From: Chrysaora quinquecirrha
Taxonomy: Eukaryota; Cnidaria; Scyphozoa; Semaeostomeae; Pelagiidae
Direction of reading: 5' to 3'
NCBI GenBank assembly: GCA_014526335.1
Contig: JACTAT010000223.1
Location: 655,570 to 719,569 of the forward strand
DNA: 64,000 nt
This document shows positions 1 to 10,408 of this stretch, one piece after another. Under the pieces are notes generated by a model. It worked only from the letters and a program-made list of their open reading frames with translations. It was not told the origin of the DNA and did no database searches. Position numbers and translations under genes: made by a program. The first letter of the stretch is position 1; the number at the start of each line of letters is the position of its first letter.

Positions 1-312
1 TTACTTCTGATGTCATAGTTGATAGAAAACATATTGGCGTAAAATAGAGAAATTGTAACTTTTACTTTTCTAACCTCATTTAATCAATTGAAGAAATCCA
101 GAAGATCAAATAGAATAGGAAACAAAGGTGAATTGAAGCAAATCTCTTTGTATTTTTTTGCTTCTGACGTCATGGTTTGGAAAAACACACAGGCATGAAA
201 TAGAGAAATTTTAACTTTTACTTTTCTAACCTCATTTAATCAATTGAATAAATGCAGAAGATCAAATAGAATAGGAAACAAAGGTGAATTTAAGTCAATC
301 TTTTTATATATT
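1..312. repeat. Tandem duplication, unit about 157 bp
   Basis: Two adjacent copies of a roughly 157-base unit. The phrase CTTCTGAYGTCATRGTT starts at 4 and again at 161, and the TTTCTAACCTCATTTAATC block with its downstream GATCAAATAGAATAGGAAAC recurs in both. The copies differ by scattered substitutions and short indels. No coding potential is seen. Confidence 0.85.
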
Positions 313-915
313 TTTTATCTATCAATGACGCCATTTTTCCTGCCTCTTTTCCATGTTCCAAGAACATGGTAGTCTTTCACTCATTCATTTCGTGTCTGCA
401 GTACCTTCAAACTTATCTGGACGTACTGCTGGATAAAGAACGGAACGTTTGCTGTTTAATATTTGCGCATTGTTGAACATCCAAGCGGGAAATAAATAAA
501 GTAGTAAGGTGTTGCTTCTTGTAATAAACAAACACCACGATTTAATCTTATGCGAGGTTGCGCATTCACCTCGCCACGTGCGCTTACGTCTTCGTCCTTG
601 GAGAAGACACTGCAAAGATTTATCTTGGCAGCATCAATTTAAAGCATGGTAAGACAGCTTATTTTAAATTTTAAATTCATTGTCCTGGATAATACAGCCT
701 AGATAAAATCCAAAATCTAATACTTCGAAATCTTATGCACGTGGGACTTTAAAATTCCCATGCTAGAACCGGGTATGTCGCAATCCTCTGTGAATGACAT
801 TGTCTAGATGTAAAGAAACCCATAAACTGTCAACACATAGCAATTAAAGTTAATTCGGTCATAGTTTTGCAACGATCATTTTCATGTTGACGTCTTTGAC
901 CCAGGAAAACTAATC
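313..915. other. Non-coding stretch upstream of the Ulp1-like gene
   Basis: No convincing coding exon, RNA gene or repeat is seen. It may hold the 5' end or promoter of the downstream Ulp1-like gene, but no clear TATA box or start was identified. Confidence 0.4.
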
Positions 916-920
916 ATATC

Positions 921-2310
921 ATAGAAAGAAAATGAAAACTGATGATGTAGACAATGTTAAGGAGAATACAGTCAGTAGTTAGTCATTCGTGCAGTGAAAA
1001 AGTTATGGCGACGTGCACTGTACTAACTGCGTAGCTCAATTGTCGCTCGTTTTTTATCTTGTAGAATGAAGAAATCGCAAGAAAGAAAATGAAAGCTGAT
1101 GATGTAGACAATGTAAATGAGAATACAGTAAGTAGAAGTAATAAGTCATTGGTATAGTGGAATAGTTATCGCGACGTCTGTCATATTTTGAATATTTTCT
1201 TAGGTTGATTTCTGGATTTCTTATTTTCTTAGGTTGTTGTTTAGATGCTTGTATATTTGCTTGTGAATGTCAATAGAATTATTCTTATCGGTAATCTTTC
1301 TTTAGGCTACAGCTACAGTGGTTACAGATAATGAAGACGGAGTTGATGATAATGTGCAGCATGTAATGTCGAGTGGTAACTTGCAGTTACCAAGAATAGA
1401 TTACCCTTCTGAGATACAACAGTACTGCATTGCAACTGAAAATCTAACCATGGAACGCAACTTCCCTGTTACAATTCTATGTGATCCTGTTCTGTTAGAA
1501 GCTAAAGACTACCGACAGCGTAGTTAAGTCGACGGTAATCAGTTGTGTGTTGGAATTGGAGATAGTTTCTTTGATTTGAAGGGGATCAATCATTGTTTAA
1601 AATTGCATCAGCTCATGAAAAGACGAGAAGATATTGCTGCGAAACGTACATGGTTCATTCGCGTTTCACGTAATTTACAGCAACCCGAGGGCACCCCGAG
1701 CCTTGATAAAACTGCAGCTATTAATCTTCTCAAGGCAATCCACGAAGATTCAAAAACAGGAAGACAATGCCACTTGGAAGCATTAATTGGAAATAGGTGG
1801 ATAAACGGTGCTATCATTGTTAGCATGATCTCCATTCTAAATTGTCAATCAAAGGACACATTTGCATTCAATTTCAATGTGAGGGAAAGCCTAGAAAAAA
1901 TACCATCCGTAGCTTACAGAGCTTTCAAGAGGAAATTGTCTACTAGCTTGCCAAAAAGGCTTGTTTTCTCCATTCATATAAGCATGTTTGGGGAGAAGAC
2001 CTACATTGGAAATGTGACCGTCAAAGGCATACGCTATGCAGCTAATCATTTTGCATCTGGTGTATACGACTTTGAATCGAATACATTGTTTTATGGCGAT
2101 TCTCTTGGTTTTCCAATGTGTGAAGGTTTAGAAAACGCATTTGGATGTCTCTTGGGACTGATACTGAATGGAACCAAGGCAAGTGAGTGCCTATTTGAAT
2201 CAGTTCACAACAATCCAAATAATCACCTGAATCCAAGTAATCATGGTTGCAACGAACTTTTTTGGCCCTTTTTCCCCCTGCAAAGTGATGGATCCATTTG
2301 CGGCATCTCA
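921..2310 (+). pseudogene. Ulp1/C48-like cysteine protease gene, 3' end cut off by a Polinton
   Basis: The protein resembles Ulp1-type (C48) cysteine proteases common in repeat-associated genes of invertebrates. The main exon begins after a TTTAG acceptor near 1306 and reads through to 2310. Around 1800 it has WINGAIIVSMI, then NHFASGVYDF near 2046 (likely catalytic His), FYGDSLG near 2090 (likely Asp) and LQSDGSICGIS at 2279-2310 (Gln and Cys), in the order expected for the fold. An in-frame TAA at 1525-1527 breaks the frame. Two short upstream exons, about 921-971 and 1079-1131, are near-identical lysine/aspartate-rich copies of each other, a tandem exon duplication. The reading frame stops being protease exactly where the Polinton terminal repeat starts at 2311. 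The missing C-terminal codons appear inverted at 3955-4228. Family assignment is fairly sure; the function of this copy is not. Confidence 0.65.
2305..2310. repeat. Polinton target site duplication, left copy (ATCTCA)
   Basis: ATCTCA lies immediately before the terminal repeat that starts AGTAGGTTGC at 2311. Its reverse complement TGAGAT lies immediately before the inverted terminal repeat at 4229. A 6-bp duplication is the size known for Polinton/Maverick integration, and both copies lie in the same codons of the Ulp1-like gene. Confidence 0.75.
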
Positions 2311-2361
2311 AGTAGGTTGCAAAGGAGTGGCAGGAGCACAGTGATGCGGGTCCCAGCGCAG

Positions 2362-2381
2362 TGACGTCATCAGTGACGTCA
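2362..2381. promoter_or_regulatory. Tandem CRE-like palindromes in the Polinton terminal repeat
   Basis: Two perfect TGACGTCA palindromes sit at 2362-2369 and 2374-2381. The same pair is at 4280-4287 and 4292-4299, with a further copy near 4405, and related copies lie in the fragment 21322-21545. TGACGTCA is the known CREB/ATF site; binding here is inferred. Confidence 0.55.
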
Positions 2382-2523
2382 TCAGGTCGCGCTATAGTGC
2401 GACGGTTTTTATGAATTTAGTATGTTGATTTCTCATACCACATCATCAGTGATGTCATCAGGTTGCGCTATAGTACGGCGGGTTTTACAGAAACCGCTAG
2501 CCTCGTTTCCGATTTAACAATCT

Positions 2524-2795
2524 AGAAGTTTCCAGAATGTTCCAGAACATCCCTAAGAATCCTCTTATCTGATTGGTTAGAACTTTCCAGAAGTTTCTAG
2601 AAGTTTCCAGAAGTTTCGAGAAATCCTACAATCTGATTGATTAATTATGATGGCGTAATAATAATTCGAACGCGACGTTCGAATCGTTTATGAAATAAAA
2701 TAACATAATAATCCTACAATCTGTTCTGTTGGAACTTTCTAGAAGTTTCCAGAAAGTTCCGCAAGATTCCAGAAAGTTCTACAAGATTCTAGAAA
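2524..2795. promoter_or_regulatory. Heat-shock-element arrays in the Polinton terminal repeat
   Basis: Three runs of alternating pentamers nGAAn/nTTCn, the established binding pattern for heat-shock factor, without spacing errors: 2524-2548 (five pentamers), 2579-2623 (nine perfect pentamers) and 2731-2795 (thirteen, of which eleven fit; those at 2761 and 2781 read CAA instead of GAA). The arrays lie upstream of the CCAAT and TATA boxes of polB. The second terminal repeat keeps arrays at 4526-4550 and 4581-4635, and the distant Polinton fragment has a short one at 56409-56423. Function is inferred from pattern alone. Confidence 0.6.
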
Positions 2796-2802
2796 CGAGA
2801 AA

Positions 2803-2882
2803 TCCTGCAATCTGATTGGTTAATAATTCAAATGTCACGTTCGATCGATCAATCTATAAAATCGAAGCGTAAGACGAAATCA
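2803..2882 (+). promoter_or_regulatory. Polinton polB promoter module (CCAAT + TATA)
   Basis: CTGATTGG near 2812 is an inverted CCAAT box, and CTATAAAA near 2854 is a TATA box about 45 bases before the polB start region at 2902. A closely matching module with the same order of CCTGCAATCTGATTGG, GTTCGATCAATC and CTATAAAA occurs at 56453-56545. Conservation between two separate fragments supports a real promoter. Confidence 0.6.
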
Positions 2883-2901
2883 GTCTAGTTGAAAATTAAT
2901 C

Positions 2902-3810
2902 ATGAAGAGGTCACACGAAGAAGAGAGCTCAGTTGCTAATAATAATAGCAAGCGAAGAAAAATCGCTTGTGATGTATTTGGGAAATTGTTTGACAGAAAG
3001 TTAAATCTCGCATCACATAAGCGATCAGCACATGATATACGCCCGTCAGCAGCAGAACAAAAGAAATTGGTCGGTGAAGGTAAGAACATGAACAAGATGG
3101 ATAAGAAAGCATACAGGATATATACCGTAGAAGAAGATATCAAAGACTGGGCAAGAATCACACAGCATACTATTCGAGAAATTAAAGAAGAATTGCTAGA
3201 TCACAAGCAGGGGATGAAGTATTATGTCACTATCGATGCCGAATTTAAAAAGTATGGTGATAAGTCTATGGTTACAGAACCACCACCCACATTCAGAACC
3301 ACCGTGCAGACGCTTCTATGGTCAGAGTATGACGTTGCTGAAGATCAGATAGTTGAAGCTATAAACACACTATGAGATAAGGTTGATGAATTCTTGGAGA
3401 ATGGAAGTGGTTGGATATTTACAAAGTTTACCCAACTGCAAGTGAAGATGTTTGATTATGATGCAATTTGTGGTGGAAAGTATTTACAACTACCAACATA
3501 CATCAAAAACAAGCGAGCCGTCATCAATGTACAGAACGAAGACGATAAATGCTTCATCTGGGCAATTTTATCCGCTCTACATCCACCAGCAAAAGATTCA
3601 CATAGAGTTACAAAGTATTACTCATACTGGGAGGAACTTAACTGTGAAGGATTGACATATCCAGTAAAAGCATCCGATAAAAAGATGATTGATACATTTG
3701 AAATAAACAACAACATTTCAATCAACATCTATATGGATGAAGATGGTGAAATTGTACCAGTAAGAATAACTGAAAATAAACGTGAAAAACATGTGCATTT
3801 GCTATTGGTA
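2902..3810 (+). pseudogene. Polinton DNA polymerase B, N-terminal part (broken)
   Basis: The product is the N-terminal region of the Polinton family-B DNA polymerase, which replicates the element. The start at 2902 follows a CCAAT/TATA module. Residues 1-10 are basic and acidic; residues about 24-44 form a C2H2-like finger (one Cys replaced by Phe: ACDVFGK). The frame stops at TGA 3373-3375 and resumes in the same reading sense with NVQNEDDKCFIWAILSALHP near 3525 and a conserved stretch ending HVHLLLV near 3808, typical of the region before the exonuclease domain. After 3810 the frame runs into unrelated inverted host sequence; the gene continues at about 4637. It cannot make a functional enzyme. 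Confidence 0.7.
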
Positions 3811-4228
3811 TTCATTGCATTTTACAACAGCATCTGTGCATGTCCTTATAAACCTCTTGTAGCCTTAGTTCCTCTTCATATGGCTAGCGTTTCTAAACGC
3901 CAAGGTGTTTTCATCCGAAGCTGTTGCTGCTGTAGAATCTGTGTTTTCCACCTCTCAAGCTACCTCTTCAGCTTTATCAAACTCCATGCCTTGGAATTTG
4001 GAGGTGTCTGTAGCAGATGATTCTTTGGATCTGTTTATTTGTATATCCGAGAGGTCGACAAACCCAGATATTAGCCATTTGGCTGTGACCAGCCTCAGAA
4101 AGTCTTTAAATGCAGAAATGCCTTTCAGATACATAAATTGACACAAATTTTGACTTACCGACTGCCGCATGGAAAAGGAAGGATGCAAAATCTAGAGATG
4201 CCATGCATAAGACTATCATTGTTGAGAT
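3811..4228 (-). pseudogene. Inverted C-terminal part of the Ulp1-like gene (Polinton right flank)
   Basis: Read on the minus strand from 4228, the sequence starts with the duplicated ATCTCA codons and continues in the frame of the Ulp1-like gene that breaks at 2310, giving a hydrophobic helix after the catalytic Cys. A good donor, G|GTAAGT, is near 4160, and an acceptor, TTTAAAG, follows about 55 bases on. Splicing these keeps the frame into DFLRLVTAKWLISGFVDLSD. The open frame ends near 3955. This is therefore the host sequence that should lie beyond the right end of the Polinton, placed here in reverse orientation inside polB. Confidence 0.6.
4223..4228. repeat. Polinton target site duplication, second copy (TGAGAT, inverted)
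   Basis: TGAGAT, the reverse complement of ATCTCA at 2305-2310, abuts the terminal repeat at 4229. In this orientation it is the right-hand duplication of the same insertion, seen from the other strand. Confidence 0.7.
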
Positions 4229-4640
4229 AGTAGGTTGCAAACGAGTGGCCAAACTGCAGTGATGCGGGCCTCAGCGCAGTGACGTCATCAGTGACGTCAT
4301 CAGATCGCGCTATAGTGTGACGGTTTTTATGAATATATTATGCTGGTTTCTCCAACCTCGTTTTCAAGAGTTCCAGATCCTAGCGCACGCAGCTCATACT
4401 ATCAATGACGTCATCAGATCGCGCTATAGTGCAACGGTTTAATCTAGCGCGATGGTTTCTCCAACCTCTAGAGTTCTTACAATCCTTGCATGAAACCGCT
4501 AGCCTCGTTTCCGATTTAACAATCTAGAAGTTTCCAGAATGTTCCAGAACATCTCTAAGAATCCTACAATCTGATTAGCTAGAACTTTCTAGAAGTTTCT
4601 AGAAGTTTCCAGAACCTTCCACAAGATTCTAGAAACGAGA
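4229..4640 (+). repeat. Polinton terminal repeat, second copy inside polB
   Basis: This copy starts AGTAGGTTGCAAACGAG and matches 2311 onward, with TGACGTCA palindromes at 4280, 4292 and near 4405 and GAA/TTC pentamer arrays at 4526-4550 and 4581-4635. It ends at GATTCTAGAAACGAGA, where polB coding sequence resumes. Because host flank lies on its left, it represents the element's right end in inverted orientation. Confidence 0.7.
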
Positions 4641-5560
4641 ATGATGATGGTGAGAGTCACTATTGCTGGATAAAGGACTTGAGTCGTCTTTTAGCAGGTC
4701 GAGATGGTCACAAACGTGCTGGAAAACGTTTTTACTGTCCTCTATGCTTATCGTCGTGTAGAACTCAAGAAAATTTGGAAAAGCATGAAAAGCTATGTAA
4801 GACTCCTCAAGCTGTTGAATATCCTCAAGATACAGAATTAAAGTTTGAACATTTCAAACATCAGAGCTTGCTACCATTTATCATCTATGCAGATACTGAA
4901 TCCATTCTGGAAAGCTCAAACAAAAGAGCTGCTTATCAAGAACACAAGCCGATCAGTTATTGCATTTATGTCAAATCAATCGATGATAGATGGCAACAGC
5001 CGTTGGAATGCTATACTGGTGAAGACTGCATGGAGGTGTTGATGAATCGTCTAGATGAATTGAATGAGGAAATCCGAGCAGTGTTTAGGAAAACCATGCT
5101 GATGATTAGATTAACACCCGAAGAAAATGCAAGACATGATATGGCTACACACTGCTATTGCTGTAAGCAGTTATTTGATGACATGGATAGAAAGAAAGTC
5201 AAAGATCATTGCCACATTACTGGGAAATACAGAGGACCAGCTTGCAAGTATTGCAACTTCAAACATCTAAATATAATAGCAAACACTCACACGATCCCGA
5301 TCGTCTTCCACAATCTCAAAGGGTATGACATGCATCATGTTCTGAAGAATTTGAAAGGTAGAAATGCAAAGATCATCGCCAATTCGAAAGAAAAGATCAT
5401 GACTGCACAGATTGGTTCTCATACTGATGTGAATGAAGATGGTAAGGAAAGAAATATTCATGGGATCAAATACATTGACTCCTTTGCATTTCTGAGTACA
5501 AGTTTGGCAACACTAGCAGGCAACCTACCGAAAGAACAATTTGTCTCTATCAAAGGCTAG
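4637..5560 (+). pseudogene. Polinton DNA polymerase B, exonuclease region (truncated)
   Basis: Coding resumes with DDGESHYCWIKDLSRLL, the normal continuation of the N-terminal part that stops at 3810. A Cys-rich finger (CPLCLSSC, HEKLC) is followed by the three exonuclease motifs of family-B polymerases: Exo I FIIYADTES near 4875, Exo II FHNLKGYDMH near 5309, and Exo III KYIDSFAFLSTSLA near 5470. A second Cys/His cluster (CYCCKQL, DHCHITGKYRGPACKYC) is near 5153-5258, as known for Polintons. The frame ends at TAG 5558-5560, before any palm motif, so the polymerase domain is missing. Downstream sequence belongs to another repeat gene. Confidence 0.75.
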
Positions 5561-5569
5561 ACACAACAA

Positions 5570-8500
5570 CATCATTATAACACCGTGCAAACTAGAGCAT
5601 GCGGATAAAGCATTCAAGAAGAGTTCTGTTTCGCATTATCATTGCCCCAAATGTGGAAATGCCATACAACAAAAAGAACCGTTTGAGAAACATCTGCGTG
5701 GTCACGAATTTAGAGAACGTAACCCAACCGATGTTTGACAACCTGCCAAAAAGATCAAGGGCAAATCATCTGAGTCTAGAAAGGACATGTCGGAACCAGA
5801 TAATAACAAGGAAGCAGAGTTGCTAGTCAGAAGACAAGATCCAAAAGAGCGAGTTCAGTGTGCAATTTGTAAGATGCTCATTAGTGTAAAGAATATGAAA
5901 CACCTATGTAGGCAAAGCACGAAATTCAAATGAATCATACAGCGGTCTGTTTTGATGGAGCAAGAGGCATTTATATGGTCAAGAGATCTCATCATGGTGG
6001 TGTTGGCTTTCCAATACATGTGCAGAAAATAGTTACATCGTCGAATAACAACGTTATTGACTGTGAAGTAGCAAGCTGCAAAACTCAACTGAAATGGCAG
6101 AGCGGTCGGGAATGAGAGGACGTGAGTGCTCTCATCTATTGTTGGTAAACAAAGCGCATTATCCAACCAAGGTCCAGTTGAATGAATTTGCAACCGTAGA
6201 TAGCTGTTGCAGACAGAACGAGTTGGCTTGTCAGCAGAATGCACCAGCAGTTGTTGAGTGGGAAGATGGAAACTGTTGAGGATGAAATAGCTCTAAAAAT
6301 GATTAAATACATGAGAGAACATAAATGCATCCCTTTTCCACCTCTGGAATGGCATTGGGCAATCGATGTGCAAGAGCTTCCTCGCTGTTTCAAAACCAAC
6401 AGAATTACAATGCCATGAGTGCAAAGGGAAACTAGCAGGACCTTTCCGCATCACACAGAAGGCAAAAATCCTGACAATGACTGAAATGTTGAAAGGAGTG
6501 GAAACTTTTTTCAAAGTGTTCAATAAATGCAACAATTACTACAGGTATCAAGAATTCGAGGACGGAGTGCATAACTTCGATGACAGCCTCCTTATCGGTA
6601 TAGATGTATGCATATTTCGACGGTCAGCAGCTAAGAACCACACTGCCGTTGGTACCGTATGCAGCATATTGTCAGATATATGGGATTTCAAGGTCGATGA
6701 GGCAAAAGTCTTAAATGCTTATGCTCATTTTGAAGCGTTAAGTGACCGGACATATCGCTTCATCTGCGTCCAATGTGGCCATCATCAGACTATACTAAAA
6801 GCAGATTTAAACCGCAAGGTTACATTCAGACATGCAACCTTATCAGAGGAAGACCTTTCTGATGAAAAAGATGAAAACGCAGATTTAGTTGACTGCGATC
6901 TATTCTGAGAAGAAACAGCAATTAGCATAATGAGCAAGGGATTTCTTGGCAGGAAATATGAGCACCTGCGCTAAAGCCAGATTTATCATTTTGGGCTCCG
7001 TTCATTGGCCATAACTCTAGGAAGAATGACTTGATTGTCAATAGCGAACATCGCAAAGTACATAGGGAGACCAATCAACCAGAGGTTGATTGTCTAAATC
7101 TTTCGGCCGAGCGACTACTTGAAGAGCTTATGGAAAGCAAGACACCGGACGTAAAGAAGCTTGCCAGAAAAGCTAATGTAAGCACCAAAGGGTCCAAATT
7201 GGACATAATAAACAGAATCAGGAACGGCTTGTTTCGGGATAGTTCAAAATTCAATAAAATTTTGCTGCAAAGATTTGGCCGTTCAGGTGGCTGGTTAACA
7301 GTGGCGTGCAAACATGGTGTGATCTATTCGATCAAGTTTCTGTTGAGGGCTGAGAGCCCAAGAGATTACACTGACGTGCTGCGGAGTCTCAAATATCGAC
7401 CAAATGTGTTTATAAATGACATGGCACATATGGTTGCTGCACATGGCAATCGTTACATGGATGGATTCTTTTCTCCCCACGAAGGCCGGGTTGCAGCTGC
7501 AACAGCAAGCAATATAGAGCAAGCAAAGGAAGGTAATCTGAAAGTATCATTTCCTTGGCTTGAAATTAATGAGCAAGAAATCCAAGAGAATCATCCTGTC
7601 TCAGGCAGTAATGTCACGCTGGCCCTGTTTCATAGATTCCATGAGACAAATACGGCCAGCAATGTCGAAGTTCTCAGGCGTATTGGTTGCGTCAAAGAGT
7701 TGTAGGGCAAGGTCAACAGTGAAGTGGCAGAGCAGCTGCATGGTTCCTTTAATAGAAACAAACACTTCCTCAACCAAATGTCTCCAGACAATCATATCTT
7801 CTTGTTCAGATCAATTATAGACTTGAAAAACGAGGATAACAATCAAAAATTTTTGCTAAAGGCAGCTACTGAAAAAAACTTGCCTGTAAACTGTGATGTT
7901 ATCGGTAGGGCAGTATTCGAAAACAACCAAACATCGGCAGAGCCAATTGATATGCAGGTTGAAGCTCAAGATTCCTTTTATGAAAAGGATTTGTCTGATA
8001 GCAGCATTGATAATGACGCTGACACCATCTCTCTTCCTGCTGTTAATTCAAAGAGCCAGAATGCTATTGGAGTGACACCAATGAATCAAATATTCTCGAC
8101 AGTGACAGGGAGGTATCAAACGATGTTGAAATGGGTGGTTCATTTGCTGATCATTCTTCAACGTCTTTCAACATGTTTCTTTCAGAATCCTCATCTGAGA
8201 GCAAAAGTATTTGTGACACTCAAGTCCATCCAGAAAGATTCTGGGTGGAGAATCTGTCTCTGACAAACATCGATAAAATGTCCCTTGCCTCTCAATCTGC
8301 AGTGACAGAAGGGATATGCGAAGCTTCCATGAGAATTATAGGCAAGACAACGTCGGAGTTTGGAGGCTTGCGTCCAATTTCGTCTTTGAAGAACTGCGTA
8401 GAAAACTCCAAAACATTCATACAGATAATTCCCTTATCCCAGAAAATGTCAACTGAAAAGTCCTGGGGAACATTGTCCAATGTAATGTGAGAAGATGGTC

Positions 8501-9186
8501 ATGTCATACTGTATGACTCAACAACTCACCTGAAATATTTCCCAGGAGAAAGGAAAGTAAGCTATGATGTTTCTCTTGATGGATTTGCCTTCGATCTCAG
8601 TTGCCATCCTGTCAATAACCTGACCATCAACGTTGCAAGAGTTGACACTGTTAATAAGAATTCACAGTCAGTCGTGGCAGCAATATTTCATGCAGTGTGT
8701 CTCCGCAGGAAAATGAACCCCTCCTGCATCTCTTTTGACTATCAGGAGCTGAGGAGAGAGCTGATATACGCACTGGAGAAGGAGTCATTCGACAGCGTAA
8801 TCTTCCAGAGCACATCTCGAGTGAAGCCAAGAACATTGCTCAGCTGGGATATAGAATTATACTGCCATTGTAGGAAACCATTTATTTCAGAGCCCCTCAC
8901 CGAATGCACTGCTTGCAAAGGATGGTTTCATGAGCGTTGTGAAACCGGAGACATGAAAGACTCTTGGTGGAAATGCAAAGAGTGCAAAGTCAAAACTAAC
9001 ATACAAATATGGCCGATTCAGCAGGCCGCAATGGAGACCAAGAAGAAGAGAAAAAGTCATGTCTCAAAGAAGGATCTTTGTCAGAAGAAGAGGAAAACGA
9101 TGCAAGATAACAAAGTATCTTTCAAAAGATACCTTGCATCCATCTCTAAGCATGCTGATTCAAGTTCAGATAGTGAATCGAGTTAG
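5570..9186 (+). pseudogene. HMGXB3-like repeat gene with SAP, dead Ulp1 and PHD domains
   Basis: A long broken gene of a family seen in many invertebrate genomes and related to the C-terminal part of HMG-box protein 3. In order: two Cys/His finger remnants (HCPKCGN near 5643; CAICKML near 5860); the conserved core with CHECKGKLAGPF (6415), RYQEFEDGVHNFDD (6545) and a Cys finger FICVQCGHH (6762); a SAP-like motif at about 7105-7225; the GGWLTVACKHGV...LLRAESPRDYTDVL block (7285-7380); a Ulp1-like region (about 8440-8810); and a PHD finger with CHCRKPF, CTACKGWFHERC and WWKCKECK (8863-8990), then a basic tail. Stops or shifts occur near 5740, 6113, 6280, 6906, 7703 and 8488. In the Ulp1 part the usual HW is SW (near 8460) and the usual catalytic Cys is Ser/Val (near 8670), so the protease looks inactive. 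Confidence 0.6.
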
Positions 9187-9299
9187 TTAGTAAACAGTGC
9201 TTAGCTAGACAGCGCTTTTCCATTTTGATCATGTTGAGTTTTTGTTCCGTTATGTTATAGCTTTCAACTTGTTATTTTTTCAGCTAACTATATCGACAA

Positions 9300-9800
9300 A
9301 AGATATGTAGGATGGTCTACCCCTGTGTTTGTACAGGCACCCCTGTGTTTGTTGACTTTGCAGTTAAGTTCTTCTACTTTCTTTTTCATTCCTTGTTGGT
9401 CCCTTTGCATAATGGCGGCTGACACAACAATCTTTGAGTGTGGGGTTTCTTCTTTTAGGATTTAAACAAATTCTCTAAGGTGCTTCGTGGTATCCACATC
9501 GTTGGTCAAATCATTGGTACCACAATGTATTATTACCATATCTGGTTTTCTTCTGGCAACTAGTTTGACATGGTCTACAATATCTCTAGTTGTTGCACCG
9601 GGATGCGGACGAACCTTTCATTGTGTTGTTTACTTAGTCCACGGTCTTAAATCCCATTCAAAAGGGAGTCTCCAATGACTATGACGCTTTTCCTTGTCTT
9701 TTTGTCATCTGTCTTTGTTTTCGGGTTTTCATCCTCAATCACTGTGACTGAATCTTCCTTTGCAATATTTTCAATTGCTTCGTGCGTTCAAACAACTAAC
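9300..9800 (-). pseudogene. LINE ORF1 fragment with SGNH-like domain
   Basis: On the minus strand, with frameshifts, the sequence gives SVIVIGDSLLNGI (about 9683-9645), then MVIIHCGTNDLTNDVD (about 9536-9490) and SKIVVSAAIMQRDQQG (about 9430-9385). GDS and GTND are the block I and III motifs of SGNH hydrolases, a domain known in ORF1 of CR1/L2-type LINEs. The C-terminal part with the catalytic His is missing. It lies head to head with a reverse-transcriptase fragment starting at 9806 on the other strand. Confidence 0.55.
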
Positions 9801-9805
9801 TCTCT

Positions 9806-10165
9806 GTGAATCAATTTGCCTTTCAGAAATTACATAGTACAACAACATGCCTACAAAATGTAGTTGACCCTTGGTTTCAAAATGCTGATAAGGGGAAAAT
9901 AAACTTAAGTATATTCCTCGATCTTAAAAAAGCGTTTGATATGGTAAATCATAAAGTTTTACTGTCGAAGCTAAGAGGATACGGTACTAAAGATATCACG
10001 CATAATTGGTTCACATCTTATCTGACCAATAGGAAGCAATTCTGTCACTTTGAAGGGCAAAATTCCAACAAAAGTAAGATTCAATGTGGTATTCCACAGG
10101 GCTCATGTTTGGGACCACTACTTTTCATACTATTTCATACTTCTATGATGGTTTTGTTTTCAACT
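9806..10165 (+). pseudogene. LINE reverse transcriptase fragment
   Basis: Contains NQFAFQKLHSTTTCLQNVVD, then SIFLDLKKAFDMVNHKVLLSKL (RT motif with the first catalytic Asp) and IQCGIPQGSCLGPLLFILF, the motif 4 region of non-LTR reverse transcriptases. The sequence diverges before the YADD box, so the catalytic centre is incomplete. Most similar in style to CR1/L2/Jockey-type LINEs. Its neighbours on both sides are LINE pieces on the opposite strand. Confidence 0.65.
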
Positions 10166-10408
10166 ACGTTTAGGTCTTGGCTTCTAAACAGAAGCAAATT
10201 GCACAGTGCATTTGAATCCAATTTTTTATGTCTAAACCAGGGATGGTAAGCTGGCGAAAGAGATCTCTACACATCAAATCAAACTGTTTGCAGTGAAAGT
10301 GTTTATTATCCTCAATGCCTCTCCCACACATACAAGTTGGGCTATAACAATCAAAATTGTGTCAAAATTTGCGCTCATTTAATGCACTGGAGTTCACACG
10401 CAGCTTTG

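Larger units (their letters stand above)
2311..2815 (+). repeat. Polinton/Maverick terminal repeat, left end
   Basis: The repeat starts AGTAGGTTGCAAAGGAG and is closely matched by 4229-4640 (same strand) and by the reverse complement of 21322-21545. It contains two TGACGTCA palindromes (2362 and 2374), a related sub-repeat near 2441, and arrays of GAA/TTC pentamers from 2524 to 2795. The AG start, the 6-bp duplication and the adjoining protein-primed-type polB are all Polinton hallmarks. The inner boundary is not exact because matching sequence beyond about 2640 is reordered in the other copy. Confidence 0.75.
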
